A stretch of 64,000 nucleotides of DNA from JAICSD01 sp963836665 (GTDB lineage Bacteria > Acidobacteriota > Vicinamibacteria > Vicinamibacterales > 2-12-FULL-66-21): positions 3,658,001 through 3,722,000 of the forward strand of contig CAWIKL010000001.1 of NCBI GenBank assembly GCA_963836665.1. The letters are read 5' to 3'. Made by a program: the position numbers and the translations under genes. Below are positions 17,839-27,365 of this stretch, one piece after another (position 1 is the first letter of the stretch; every line of letters begins with the position of its first letter). The notes beneath the pieces were generated by a model that was not told where the DNA came from, did not search any database, and was given only the letters and a program-made list of their open reading frames with translations.

Positions 17839-19714
17839 GCTCGCTCTGGCGCAGGACCTCACGCGTGACCGGTGCCGTGTCCCCCTCCCCGAAGGCGAGA
17901 AACTTCAACAGGTAGACGAGCGGGTTCCCTTCCGTCCAGCCGAAGTAGGCGTGCGGAATCTGCCCCGTCTCGTCACGGATGTGGAGCAGCAGTGCGGCGA
18001 TCGCGTTGGGGATGGCCGGACTGGTCGCGCGCAGGACACGGTAGCCTCCGACCTCGGCGCCGCGCACCTCGAGGGTGTCGGTGAAATCGGATGCGTCGCC
18101 GGGCCTGATCTCGAGGAACAGGACACCCTGCTGGCTTTCCGGCAGATGGTGCGACTCGCGCGCCTCGCGCATCTTCGCATCGTAGGCCTCGCGCCGGCCG
18201 TCGCCGGGGCGAATCGCCAGGATGCGGACCGGTTCGCCCCCCGCATCCTGCAGAAACGTCGCCGCGGTCGCGTCGGGCCGCACTTCATGCACGCGCAACT
18301 CTGTCGAGCGCAGCACGCGCGAGACCATCGACGTGATGATGATCGTGGCGATGAACCACGAGGCAATCTTGATGCCTTCCGGCCGTTCGTAGATATTGAG
18401 CAGCGTGGTGTAGACGAAAACCAACGTGATCAAGCCGAAGACGGCGCGCGGCCCCGACGACCGCGCGTGCAGCGTTACAGCGACGGCGGCCGACGTCATC
18501 AGGACCAGGACGCCGGTGGCGTAGGCGCCTCCCTGCGCGTCGACGTCGGCGCGGAACAAGATCGTAATGAGGATCGTGATCGCGGCAAAGAGCGCCACCA
18601 GCGGCCGCGTCGCCTTCGCCCACTCGGGCGCCATGCCGTAGCGGGGCAGGTAGCGCGGCACCAGGTTGAGCAGGCCGGCCATCGCCGACGCGCCGGCGAA
18701 CCACAGAATCGAAATTGTGCTCAGGTCGTAGATGGTGCCGAACATCTCGCCGAGATAACGGTGCGCGAGGAAGGCAAGCGCGCGGCCCGAAGCCTCGCCG
18801 CCGGCCTGGAACGCCTCGGGCGGAATCAGCAGCGTCGTCGCCAGGCTGCTGCCGATGAGCAGCACGCTCATGATCAGCGCGGCGACACGCAGCAGCTTCT
18901 TGGTGTTGCGGATGCGCCCGCTTGGGTGCTCGGGCGTGTCGGTCTTGTCCCCCTTGACCAGCGGCATCACGGCGACGCCGGTTTCGAATCCGGACAGACC
19001 GAGCGCCAGCTTCGGAAAGAGCAGCAGCGCGACCCCGATCATCGCCAGGCCACTGCTGTGCTGATGGTAGAGCGCCGTCTTCCATGCCGGGAACACCTCC
19101 GGCCTCTCCAACAGGTGTACCAGCGCAGCCCCGATGACGACGACGTTGAGAGCCAGGTAAATGGCAACGATGAAGACGGCGAGGCCGATCGCTTCCTTGA
19201 AGCCTTTCAGGAAGACGGCGCTCAGCGCCAGCAGCAACATCAGCGTCAGTAGCACCGGGTGGTTGAACGACTTGGGGACGAGGGGGTTGCCGATGATGTG
19301 CGCGGTGGCGTCTGCGGCCGAGAGCGTGATCGTGATCACGAAGTCAGTCGCGGCGAACCCAAGCAGGCAGAGAACGAAGGCCTTGCCCTTCCACCTCGGC
19401 AGCAGCTCTTCGAGCATCGAGATGCTGCCCTGGCCATTCGGGCTGGCAGTGGCGACGTGGTTGTAGATCGGCAGCGCGCCGACCAGCGTCAGGAGGACCA
19501 GAACGAGCGTGGCGAGGGGAGAGAGGAAGCCGGCGGCGAGAAAGGCGATGCCGGGCTGGTAACCGAGCGTCGAGAAATAGTCGACGCCCGTCAGGCACAT
19601 CACCTGCCACCACGGGTAGTGGTGATACACCCGGGTGCCCGCGGCGTCGCGGAATCCTTCGTAAAACCAGAGCTTGAGGCGGCGCTGCTGGCGGTGGGTC
19701 AGGCCTAGCGACAT
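17801..19714 (-). CDS. APC/KUP-like permease with C-terminal cytosolic domain
   Basis: A 637-residue permease with about twelve hydrophobic helices over residues 35-480. The N-terminal signature (WWQVMCLTGVDYFSTLGYQPGIAFLAAG) is typical of APC-superfamily/KUP-related transporters widespread in Acidobacteria, and a soluble C-terminal domain follows (about 490-637). K+ or amino acid uptake is possible. The ATG at 19714 is 4 bp after the stop of the GltP-type symporter gene upstream, so the two form an operon. Confidence 0.75.
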   Translation of the reverse strand: MSLGLTHRQQRRLKLWFYEGFRDAAGTRVYHHYPWWQVMCLTGVDYFSTLGYQPGIAFLAAGFLSPLATLVLVLLTLVGALPIYNHVATASPNGQGSISMLEELLPRWKGKAFVLCLLGFAATDFVITITLSAADATAHIIGNPLVPKSFNHPVLLTLMLLLALSAVFLKGFKEAIGLAVFIVAIYLALNVVVIGAALVHLLERPEVFPAWKTALYHQHSSGLAMIGVALLLFPKLALGLSGFETGVAVMPLVKGDKTDTPEHPSGRIRNTKKLLRVAALIMSVLLIGSSLATTLLIPPEAFQAGGEASGRALAFLAHRYLGEMFGTIYDLSTISILWFAGASAMAGLLNLVPRYLPRYGMAPEWAKATRPLVALFAAITILITILFRADVDAQGGAYATGVLVLMTSAAVAVTLHARSSGPRAVFGLITLVFVYTTLLNIYERPEGIKIASWFIATIIITSMVSRVLRSTELRVHEVRPDATAATFLQDAGGEPVRILAIRPGDGRREAYDAKMREARESHHLPESQQGVLFLEIRPGDASDFTDTLEVRGAEVGGYRVLRATSPAIPNAIAALLLHIRDETGQIPHAYFGWTEGNPLVYLLKFLAFGEGDTAPVTREVLRQSEPNPMRRPRIHVG

Positions 19715-19718
19715 GCCG

Positions 19719-20993
19719 TCAGATTTGCCCGCGAGCCGCGGCGGTTTCGAGCTCCATGTCCGTGGCTTCCCGGTACACGCCCTCCCATCGTGCCACAACA
19801 ACCGAGGCCAGGCAGTTGCCAATCACGTTGGTCATCGTCCGCCCCATGTCCATCAGCGTGTCCACGCCGAGAATGAGCGTGACCCCCTCGAGCGGCAGGC
19901 CGTAGCGCGCCAGCGTCGCCGCCAGGATGACCAGCGATGCCCGCGGTACGCCGGCGACTCCCTTGCTCGTCAGCATCAGCGTCAGCAGCATGGTGATCTG
20001 CTGGCCGGCCGAGAGGTGCACGTTCGCGGCCTGCGCCACGAAGACGGCGGCCAGGGACAGATAAAGCGTCGACCCGTCGAGATTGAAGCTGTAGCCGAGC
20101 GGCAGGATGAAGGCGACGACGCTGCGCGGCACGCCCAGGCGCTCCATGGCCTCCATCGCGCGCGGCAGCGCCGCCTCGCTCGACGTGGTCGAGAACGCGA
20201 TCACCGCCGGTTCGCGCACCGCCGAGAAGAACTTGCGGATCGAGATCCCGAACAGCAGCATCACCGGCACGAGCACGAGCAGGTAGAAAGCGGCGAGCGC
20301 GAGATAGAGCGTGCCGACGAGCCAGGCCAGGTTGTAGAGCACGGCGAAGCCGCTCTTGCCGATGGTGTAGGCCATCGCCGCGGCGACGCCGATCGGCGCG
20401 TAGCGCATCACGATGTTGGTGAAGGTGAACATCGTCTCGGCCAGCGACTCGCACCAGGTGATGATCGGGCGTCCCTTCTCGCCGATCATCGTCAGCGAGA
20501 CAGCGAACAGCAACGACCAGACGACGATCTGCAGCACGTCGCCCTGGGCCATCGCTTCGATGACCGAGTTGGGAACGGTGTGCAGGATGATTTGATCCCA
20601 CGTCTGCGGCGTCGCCGAGATCGCCGGCGGACCCGACGGCGGCGGCAGGACCAGGCCGACGCCGGGCTTCAGGATGTTGACGGCGAGCAGCCCGATGAGC
20701 AGGGCGATGGTGGTGACGATTTCGAAGTAGATGATCGCGCGCAGGCCCATGCGGCCGACGGCCTTGACGTGCCCGGCGCCGGCGATGCCGGCGACCAGCG
20801 TGCTGAAAATGAGCGGCGCGATGATCATCTTGATCAGGCGCAGGAACAGCTGGCTGAAGGGGCTGAAGAACTCGGCCCACTGAGGGTGGGTGCGCGACAC
20901 CAGCCATCCCGTCGCGACACCGACGACGAGGCCGAGGATGATCTGCTGGGTGAGGTTCAGCCCACGCCCGCTCCCATCATCACGACGCACCAT
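19719..20993 (-). CDS. Dicarboxylate/amino acid:cation symporter (DAACS, GltP/DctA type)
   Basis: A 424-residue sodium- or proton-coupled symporter for C4-dicarboxylates, glutamate or aspartate. Family marks are LRLIKMIIAPLIFSTLV, the serine-rich re-entrant loop AFSTTSSEAALP, GYSFNLDGSTLY, and VDTLMDMGRTMTNVIGN near the C-terminus, which contains the substrate- and sodium-binding Asp/Asn residues. It is divergent from a marR gene 24 bp away, which probably controls it, and is followed directly by the KUP-like permease gene. Confidence 0.9.
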   Translation of the reverse strand: MVRRDDGSGRGLNLTQQIILGLVVGVATGWLVSRTHPQWAEFFSPFSQLFLRLIKMIIAPLIFSTLVAGIAGAGHVKAVGRMGLRAIIYFEIVTTIALLIGLLAVNILKPGVGLVLPPPSGPPAISATPQTWDQIILHTVPNSVIEAMAQGDVLQIVVWSLLFAVSLTMIGEKGRPIITWCESLAETMFTFTNIVMRYAPIGVAAAMAYTIGKSGFAVLYNLAWLVGTLYLALAAFYLLVLVPVMLLFGISIRKFFSAVREPAVIAFSTTSSEAALPRAMEAMERLGVPRSVVAFILPLGYSFNLDGSTLYLSLAAVFVAQAANVHLSAGQQITMLLTLMLTSKGVAGVPRASLVILAATLARYGLPLEGVTLILGVDTLMDMGRTMTNVIGNCLASVVVARWEGVYREATDMELETAAARGQI

Positions 20994-21017
20994 GGCGCGG
21001 ATTGTACCTGAAATGGT

Positions 21018-21545
21018 ATGATGGAAATTTGCATGGGCACCCATACGATTTTCCAGGCGGGTGAGACACGCGACATCCTCGACGCGGTGCGGCGCATCGT
21101 GCGTACGCTGCACGAGTCGTCGCGGGCCGCCGAAAAGGTCTTCGGCCTGAGCGGGGCGCAGCTGTTCGTGCTGCAGAAGCTCGCCGACGCGCCAGGCCTG
21201 TCGTTGAAGGCGCTGGCCGCCCTGACCCACACGCATCAGAGCTCGGTGTCGACCGTCGTGTCGCGGCTGGTCGAGCGCGGCCTGGTGCTGCGCACGGCCG
21301 CCGTCGAGGACGCACGCCGGCTCGAGCTGCGGGTCTCGGCGGAAGGCCGGCGCGTGGTCGCGCGCGCCCCGGACGCGGCGCAGGCGCGGCTGATCGACGC
21401 CATCGAGCGCCTGCCGGCCGCCAACCGCCGCGCCCTGGCGCGCGCGCTCGATGACCTGACGACCACGATGGACCTCCCCGAGGGCGTGCCGGGGATGTTC
21501 TTCGACAACCCGGAACGGAAAGGCAGGCGCGCGTCGCGTGGCTAA
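21018..21545 (+). CDS. MarR-family transcriptional regulator
   Basis: A regulator of up to 175 residues. The MarR winged helix lies at about 45-115 (LSGAQLFVLQKLADAPGLSLKALAALTHTHQSSVSTVVSRLVERGLV, then the wing with EDARRLELR), flanked by dimerisation helices. Starts at 21018, 21021 or 21033 are possible; the longest is given. Only 24 bp separate it from the divergent GltP-type symporter gene, and its end overlaps the ClC channel gene by 8 bp. It is therefore placed to regulate both transport genes; the ligand is unknown. Confidence 0.85.
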   Translation: MMEICMGTHTIFQAGETRDILDAVRRIVRTLHESSRAAEKVFGLSGAQLFVLQKLADAPGLSLKALAALTHTHQSSVSTVVSRLVERGLVLRTAAVEDARRLELRVSAEGRRVVARAPDAAQARLIDAIERLPAANRRALARALDDLTTTMDLPEGVPGMFFDNPERKGRRASRG

Positions 21546-23343
21546 CGGCAAAGCAGACCTCTCTCACCTCGGCGACTTCACCACGACGCCGCGGGTCCTC
21601 CTCATCGGCGCGATGGCCATCGGTATCGGCTTGATCTGCGCCTACGTGGCGCTGGCGCTGCTCAAGCTGATTGGTCTCTTCACCAATCTGTTCTTCTACC
21701 AGCGGTGGAGTACGGCCCTGGTCTCCCCCGCCGGCCACCACCTGGGTCCCTTTGTCGTCGTCGTCCCCGTCATCGGCGCGCTGATCATCGGTGTGATGGC
21801 GCGGTTCGGCTCGGATCGCATCCGTGGACACGGCATCCCGGAAGCGATCGAGGCCATCTTGATCAACGGGAGCCGCGTCGAGCCGAAGGTCGCGCTGCTC
21901 AAGCCGATCTCGGCGGCGATCTCGATCGGATCTGGTGGCCCGTTCGGCGCTGAAGGGCCGATCATCATGACCGGCGGCGCGATCGGGTCGTTGATCGCGC
22001 AGTTCTTCCACCTGACCAGCGCCGAGCGCAAGACGCTGCTGGTGGCCGGCGCAGCGGCCGGCATGTCGGCCACGTTCGCGGCGCCGCTCGCCTCGGTCCT
22101 GCTCGCCGTTGAACTGCTGCTCTTCGAGTGGAAGCCGCGCAGCATGATTCCGGTGGCGCTCGCCAGCGCGACGGCCGCCGCCGCGCGCCGCTACATCCTC
22201 GGCCTCGGCCCGCTCTTTCCGGTGCCCGTCCACCCAATCTTCATCGGGCCAAAAGGGCTCGCCGCCTGCGTCTTGGCCGGCGTGCTCGCCGGCGGATTGT
22301 CGGCGCTCCTTACGCTCGCCGTCTACACGGCGGAGGACACCTTCGCCAAGCTCCCCATCCACTGGATGTGGTGGCCCGCGATCGGGGGGCTGGTGATCGG
22401 CCTCGGCGGTCTGGTTTTTCCGCAGGCGCTCGGCGTCGGCTACGACACCATCGGCAGCCTGCTCCAGGGAGACGTGCCGGGCCGGATCATTCTAGGCGTC
22501 CTGATCGTGAAGTCGATCATCTGGTCGGTGTCGCTCGGCTCTGGCACATCGGGCGGCGTCCTCGCGCCGCTGCTCATGATGGGCGGCGCGCTCGGCGGCG
22601 TCGAGGCGATGGCCTTTCCGTTCGAAGGCGTCGGGTTCTGGCCGCTCGTCAGCATGGGCGCGATCCTGGGTGGCACCATGCGATCGCCGTTTACGGGCGT
22701 CGTGTTCGCCTTCGAGCTGACCCACGACGTCAACATCCTGCTGCCGCTGCTGGTCGCGGTCACCATCTCGCACGCGTTCACCGTCCTGGTGCTGGATCGA
22801 TCGATCCTGACCGAGAAAGTGGCGCGGCGCGGCTTCCACATGAGCCGCGAGTACGCGGTCGATCCGCTCGAGATCCTGTTCACGCGCGAAGTGATGCGCA
22901 CCAACATCGTGGCGCTGCCGGCGGGCGCCCCGTACGACGCGCTGGTGACGTCGCTGCGCGTCGATCCAGAGAAGGGGCCGCAACGGCTCTACCCGGTCGT
23001 CAGTGCCGGCATGGAGCTCGTCGGCGTGGTGACGCGGGTCGATCTGCAGCGTCACGTCATGGAGCGGCCCGGCGACGGCGCCGCACAGCTCGGCGACATC
23101 CTGCGCTGCGAGCCGGTTTTCGTGCACGCCGACGATCCGTTGCGGATCGTGGTCCACAAGATGGCCGAGAGCGGGCTGACCCGGTTCCCGGTGGTCGAGC
23201 GCGACCCCGGACGGCGCCTGCTCGGCATGGTGGCGCTCGATGATCTGCTGAAGGCACGGGCCCAGAATCTCGACGCCGAACGACGCCGCGAGCGCGTGCT
23301 TCGGGTGCGGTTCCCGTTCGCCCTCGGCCGCACATCCCCGTGA
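21538..23343 (+). CDS. ClC-family chloride channel/antiporter with C-terminal CBS domains
   Basis: A 601-residue protein. The ClC membrane domain (about 15-440) shows the anion-filter motifs GSGGPFGAEGP (with the gating Glu) and SGGVLAPLL, and a CBS pair follows (about 455-585). It moves chloride or other anions, and the CBS domains probably sense adenine nucleotides. The GTG start at 21538 overlaps the marR stop by 8 bp, with a purine-rich GGAAAGG upstream, so it is co-translated with the regulator. Confidence 0.9.
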   Translation: MANGKADLSHLGDFTTTPRVLLIGAMAIGIGLICAYVALALLKLIGLFTNLFFYQRWSTALVSPAGHHLGPFVVVVPVIGALIIGVMARFGSDRIRGHGIPEAIEAILINGSRVEPKVALLKPISAAISIGSGGPFGAEGPIIMTGGAIGSLIAQFFHLTSAERKTLLVAGAAAGMSATFAAPLASVLLAVELLLFEWKPRSMIPVALASATAAAARRYILGLGPLFPVPVHPIFIGPKGLAACVLAGVLAGGLSALLTLAVYTAEDTFAKLPIHWMWWPAIGGLVIGLGGLVFPQALGVGYDTIGSLLQGDVPGRIILGVLIVKSIIWSVSLGSGTSGGVLAPLLMMGGALGGVEAMAFPFEGVGFWPLVSMGAILGGTMRSPFTGVVFAFELTHDVNILLPLLVAVTISHAFTVLVLDRSILTEKVARRGFHMSREYAVDPLEILFTREVMRTNIVALPAGAPYDALVTSLRVDPEKGPQRLYPVVSAGMELVGVVTRVDLQRHVMERPGDGAAQLGDILRCEPVFVHADDPLRIVVHKMAESGLTRFPVVERDPGRRLLGMVALDDLLKARAQNLDAERRRERVLRVRFPFALGRTSP

Positions 23344-23355
23344 GAGAGCGGCTGC

Positions 23356-24093
23356 TTACATCCGCGTCAGCGTGCGCGCCGTCAGTTCGCGCGGGTCGAG
23401 GCCCGCGCCCTTGGCGATCGCGCGCAGCAGCTGCGGCAGCTCGGCGCGAAAGCGCCACTCGTGTTCCTCGACGCCCACGGCTTGCAGGCGCGACGCCCAC
23501 GCCGCCCACCAACCGCGATCCTTTCTGGCGATCGGCTCGACGATGAGCAGCGGTCCCTGCGCCACGGCGATCTTTTCGAGCAACGCCTCGCGGGCGGCCT
23601 CGGGAAGCTCGTTGACGGCGTAGGCGAGGACGATGGCGTCGCGACCGGCGCGTGGGAAGTTGCGGACCGCATCGCCGATTCTCGCGGTTCCCGGGACGCC
23701 GAGCTGGCGGTAGGTCCAGTTCGCCTCGGCGACCGCCCAGGCGCTCTTGTCAACGCCCGTCACTCGGGCGCCGGGGCCGGCGGCGATTGCCCAGGCGGCT
23801 CCGCCGACACCCGTGCCACAGCCGACGTCGTGAATCGTCGAGACGGGTCGTCCCACCCATCCCAGCGCGCCGAGGATCTCGCTGACGGCGAGGAAGTGCA
23901 GCGGCCCATAGAACAGCGCGAACGCCGCGCGCTTGCCCGCGCCGTCGAGCGCCGCGCCTGCCGCGAGCTTGTCGCGTCGCTCGACGTAGCACGACGACAA
24001 CGCTCGCAGCGCACGCGTCAGCTCAGCGCGCGTCAGGTTCGCGAGCTGACGCGACTCGAGCGCCGCGACGTAATCCTCGATCCTTCGGCTCAC
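23356..24093 (-). CDS. Class I SAM-dependent methyltransferase (Rsm22-like pattern)
   Basis: A 245-residue protein. The SAM-binding motif is HDVGCGTGVGGAA at about 88-100, followed by the acidic strand end VTGVDKS and a later AYAVNELPE segment. The layout (helical N-terminus with FYGPLHFL, then the Rossmann core) resembles the Rsm22-like rRNA methyltransferase group, but I cannot confirm the target. It is transcribed together with the membrane protein gene upstream on the same strand (14 bp gap). An alternative is a small-molecule methyltransferase. Confidence 0.65.
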   Translation of the reverse strand: MSRRIEDYVAALESRQLANLTRAELTRALRALSSCYVERRDKLAAGAALDGAGKRAAFALFYGPLHFLAVSEILGALGWVGRPVSTIHDVGCGTGVGGAAWAIAAGPGARVTGVDKSAWAVAEANWTYRQLGVPGTARIGDAVRNFPRAGRDAIVLAYAVNELPEAAREALLEKIAVAQGPLLIVEPIARKDRGWWAAWASRLQAVGVEEHEWRFRAELPQLLRAIAKGAGLDPRELTARTLTRM

Positions 24094-24107
24094 GTCGCGG
24101 GATCCAA

Positions 24108-24758
24108 TTAGGTCGGCCGCCGCGCCGGATCATTGGCGCGGATGGGAATCTCGAACGAGGCCAGGTAATCGAGCCCCTCCCGTGTCCCCTTTAGTGACAG
24201 CACCCATCGCAACGTGCCGCGGTGCTGGCGCGCGCGTTCGATCGGATCGCTTAGCTCGAGGGCGTCGTCGGGCACGACGATGTCGACCGGCACGCCTTTG
24301 CCGATCGAGTACGCGGCGCCGGGCAGCGTCGTCTCACTCTTCCAGCGCTCGAGATCGCTGCGGTGCTCGACGGAGCTGGTCCCGCCGCTGATCGCCCGGA
24401 TCGACTCGATGCAACGGAGCACGAGCCGCCATTCGTCTGCGGTCACATCCACCGTCGAGGTCACGCGTCCCTGCACGCGGCCGCCGACGCGGGGCGTCGT
24501 CTCGAGGGACAGGACCGAGACGCCAAAGCGACGCAGGCGCAGCGTCATGAAGATCGCGCCGACCAGGAAGAACAGGCCGACGAGAACCGCCAAGATTGGA
24601 ATGACCGCGAGCGGATTGAAATCGCGCTCGTTGACGTCGTAACGGAGCGGCACGCCGGCGATCCAGGTGACGAGAAAGCCGAGCAGCGGGATGACCAACG
24701 CCATCATCCAGAACACGGAGCTCGATGGCGCCTCGTTGCACTCGATTTGTGCGCTCAT
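24108..24758 (-). CDS. Membrane protein of unknown function (DUF3592-like layout)
   Basis: A 216-residue protein with two hydrophobic segments (about 15-35 and 52-75) and a beta-rich soluble region after them (SVLSLETTPRVGGRVQGRV ...). This resembles membrane-anchored DUF3592/arrestin-like proteins. I do not recognise a specific function. It lies just upstream of the methyltransferase gene and downstream of the tRNA-Ser gene on the same strand. Confidence 0.6.
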   Translation of the reverse strand: MSAQIECNEAPSSSVFWMMALVIPLLGFLVTWIAGVPLRYDVNERDFNPLAVIPILAVLVGLFFLVGAIFMTLRLRRFGVSVLSLETTPRVGGRVQGRVTSTVDVTADEWRLVLRCIESIRAISGGTSSVEHRSDLERWKSETTLPGAAYSIGKGVPVDIVVPDDALELSDPIERARQHRGTLRWVLSLKGTREGLDYLASFEIPIRANDPARRPT

Positions 24759-24784
24759 TCGCAGTCACACGCCGTCTTGGTGCA

Positions 24785-24874
24785 TGGCGGAGAGAGAGGG
24801 ATTCGAACCCCCGGTACCCTTCCGGATACAGCGGTTTTCAAGACCGCCGCCTTCAACCACTCGGCCATCTCTCC
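24785..24874 (-). tRNA. tRNA-Ser (anticodon UGA)
   Basis: Read on the minus strand, the 7-bp acceptor stem GGAGAGA/TCTCTCC closes, followed by discriminator G and an encoded CCA (24785-24787). The anticodon stem GCGGT/ACCGC encloses CTTGAAA, giving anticodon TGA. A long variable arm and GGTTCGAATCC T-loop are present, all typical of class II tRNA-Ser. It is not tRNA-Sec, which would carry anticodon TCA. serS lies 2.5 kb away. Confidence 0.95.
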
Positions 24875-24962
24875 TGCAAGAGGAATTCTCGCACATCCTC
24901 CCCGAGCCGCGGCCGTGCCGTGCCTCGTACCAGCGACCCGGCGCCCCCCGATATACTGAGGC

Positions 24963-27356
24963 GTGCCCCCCGTTCGCAGGCGCACGCTGCTGGGCGTCGC
25001 GCTCGTTTCCGCTTCCCTGCTCATGACCGAGTTGTCGCTGACGCGCATCTTCTCGGTCACCATGTACTACCACTTCGCCTTCATGGCGATCTCGATCGCG
25101 CTCTTCGGTCTCAGCGCGAGCGGCGTCTACGTGTTCCTGATGCGCGAGCGCTGGCGCGACACGCCCACCGAAAAGCTGCTCGTGGCGCACGCCTTCGCCT
25201 TCACGCTGACGATGACGTTCGCGCTCGCGGTGCTGGTGCGGATGCGTATCGGGCTGAATTTCTCGCCGGCCAACATCGCGCTGATGAGTGCGCTGTATCT
25301 CCTCTCGGCACTGCCGTTTTTCACCGGCGGCGCGACGATCACGCTCGCCATCAGCCGGCTGACGGCGAATATCAACGCGGTCTACGCCGCTGATCTGCTC
25401 GGCGCCAGCGCGGGCTGCATCTTACTGATGCCGGCGCTCAACCTCCTCGGTGCGCCCGGCGCCATCGTCGGCGCGGCGGTGCTCGGCTTCGCCGGCGGAT
25501 TATGCCTGTCGGGGCCCTCGGTGCCGCGCCGCTGGCTCGCGATGACCGGCGCATTCGCCGTGCTCGTCGTCGGCGCCGCGGCAGCCGGCCAGTTCGACGT
25601 CAGCACGACCAAGGGCCACGAGAACCACGCCGTCCTCTTCAGCAAGTGGAATTCGTTTTCGCGCATCGGCGTCTACGATCAGCCGTACGGCGCCTGGTCG
25701 CTCAGCGACAGGTACACCGGCCCGTTGCCTGACACCCGATTGATGGACATCGACTCGGCCGCCGGCACGCAGATCCTGCGCTTCAACGGCGACCTGCGCT
25801 CGGTGTCGTACCTGCAGTACGAGCTGACCGCGCTCGGCTACCGGCTGTTCGGCGCGCCGTCGGGTGCCAAGCAGGACTTCAATGCGCTCGTCATCGGCAC
25901 CGGCGGCGGCCGCGATCTGCTGTCGGCGCTCGTCTTTGGTGCCTCACGCGTCGACGGCGTCGAGATCAACCCGATCATCGTCAACAACGTGATGCGCGGC
26001 GCGTTCCGGGACTACTCGGGCGGCGTCTACGACCGGCCCGACGTCCACGTCGCCGTCGAAGATGGCCGCAGCTTCGTGCGCCGATCCCCGCAGCACTACG
26101 ACGTCATCCAGGCGTCGCTCGTCGATACCTGGGCAGCGACAGCCGCCGGCGCCTACTCGCTCAGCGAGAACTCGCTCTACACCGTCGAGGCGTTCCAGGA
26201 CTACCGCGCTCACCTGACCGAGCGCGGCGTGCTCAGCATCTCGCGCTGGGTGTTCGACGGGCTCCGTCTCGTCTCGCTGGCGCAGGAAGCAGGCGCCCGT
26301 GAGGGCTGGAATCCCGCCGATCGCATCGCCATCGTGCAACACGATCAGGTCGCGACCTTCCTGCTCAAGAAGACCCCGTTTACCGCGGCCGAGGTGCAGA
26401 CGCTGGCCGAGGCCGCGCAGCAGCTCGGGTTCGCGGTCCTCTATCTGCCCGGACGGCCGACGCCGACCTATGACGACAATCGCGATGACTACGCGCGGCT
26501 GCTGCTCGCGCCGGATCGCCAGGCGTTCTATCGCGCCTACCCGCTCGACGTGACGCCGACGACCGACGACCGGCCGTTCTTCTTCCACACGACCAAGCTG
26601 CGCAACCACGCGTTTGTCCGGCCGCTGGCCGGCGCGCTCGGTTTGCACGTCGACCGGCCGCTGAATTCGGGCGCCTGGGCCACGGGCGGATTGACCGCGC
26701 TCCTCGTCCTGCTTGGCATCTCGACGGCGCTCATCGTGCTGTTCATCGTCGGACCGCTGGCCTTGACGACGCGCGGGGCCCTGGCGCCAGGGTGGCCGCG
26801 CGCACTGGCCTACTTCGCCTGTCTCGGTGGCGCGTTCATGCTGATCGAGGTGGCGCTCCTGCAGCGCTTCGTGCTGCTCCTCGGTCATCCCGTCTACTCG
26901 CTGACGGTGACCCTCTTTTCCCTCCTCGTCGGCACCGGGCTCGGCAGCGTGGTCAGCCGGCGGGCGGCGGAAGGAGCCCTGCGCCGCACCGCGGCGATCG
27001 CCTGCCTCGGTGTCATGTTGATCGCGCTCGTGTGGGGCAATGCACTGCCCGCCATCGTCCGCGCCGCCGTCGGCTGGCCGCTGCCGCTGCGCATTATGCT
27101 CGCCGCCGCCCTGATGGTGCCCGCGGGACTGGTGATGGGCATTCCGCTGCCGACCGGCGTTCGGCTGGTCGCGGCGCGTCAGGCACAGCTCGTACCCTGG
27201 GCATGGGGCATGAACGGCGCGCTATCGGTGCTGGGCGCGACGCTGGCCGTGTTCATCGCCATGAACTGGGGCTTTTCGATCACGCTTCTCTGCGGCGCTG
27301 CCACCTACGCCTGTGCAGCCGCGCTGATCTACCGCAGGCCAGGAGATCTCTCGTGA
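24963..27356 (+). CDS. Spermidine-synthase-like domain fused into a polytopic membrane protein
   Basis: A 797-residue protein. An N-terminal membrane block (about 5-220) is followed by a soluble SpeE/methyltransferase-like domain (about 290-480) with VIGTGGGRDLLSAL and VEINPII nucleotide-binding motifs and VDTWAATAAGAYSLSEN. A C-terminal block of six or more helices (about 570-795) follows. Such fused proteins occur in Acidobacteria and delta-proteobacteria. Polyamine synthesis is not proven, since membrane helices around the domain suggest a transporter or a lipid-linked modification. GTG is the start; the frame opens there with the hydrophobic block. Confidence 0.7.
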   Translation: MPPVRRRTLLGVALVSASLLMTELSLTRIFSVTMYYHFAFMAISIALFGLSASGVYVFLMRERWRDTPTEKLLVAHAFAFTLTMTFALAVLVRMRIGLNFSPANIALMSALYLLSALPFFTGGATITLAISRLTANINAVYAADLLGASAGCILLMPALNLLGAPGAIVGAAVLGFAGGLCLSGPSVPRRWLAMTGAFAVLVVGAAAAGQFDVSTTKGHENHAVLFSKWNSFSRIGVYDQPYGAWSLSDRYTGPLPDTRLMDIDSAAGTQILRFNGDLRSVSYLQYELTALGYRLFGAPSGAKQDFNALVIGTGGGRDLLSALVFGASRVDGVEINPIIVNNVMRGAFRDYSGGVYDRPDVHVAVEDGRSFVRRSPQHYDVIQASLVDTWAATAAGAYSLSENSLYTVEAFQDYRAHLTERGVLSISRWVFDGLRLVSLAQEAGAREGWNPADRIAIVQHDQVATFLLKKTPFTAAEVQTLAEAAQQLGFAVLYLPGRPTPTYDDNRDDYARLLLAPDRQAFYRAYPLDVTPTTDDRPFFFHTTKLRNHAFVRPLAGALGLHVDRPLNSGAWATGGLTALLVLLGISTALIVLFIVGPLALTTRGALAPGWPRALAYFACLGGAFMLIEVALLQRFVLLLGHPVYSLTVTLFSLLVGTGLGSVVSRRAAEGALRRTAAIACLGVMLIALVWGNALPAIVRAAVGWPLPLRIMLAAALMVPAGLVMGIPLPTGVRLVAARQAQLVPWAWGMNGALSVLGATLAVFIAMNWGFSITLLCGAATYACAAALIYRRPGDLS

Positions 27357-27365
27357 TGCCTTTCG

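Noticed and set aside
24785..24874. tRNA-Sec
   Set aside because: The anticodon is TGA and the acceptor stem has 7 bp, so it is tRNA-Ser; tRNA-Sec would carry TCA and a longer acceptor stem.
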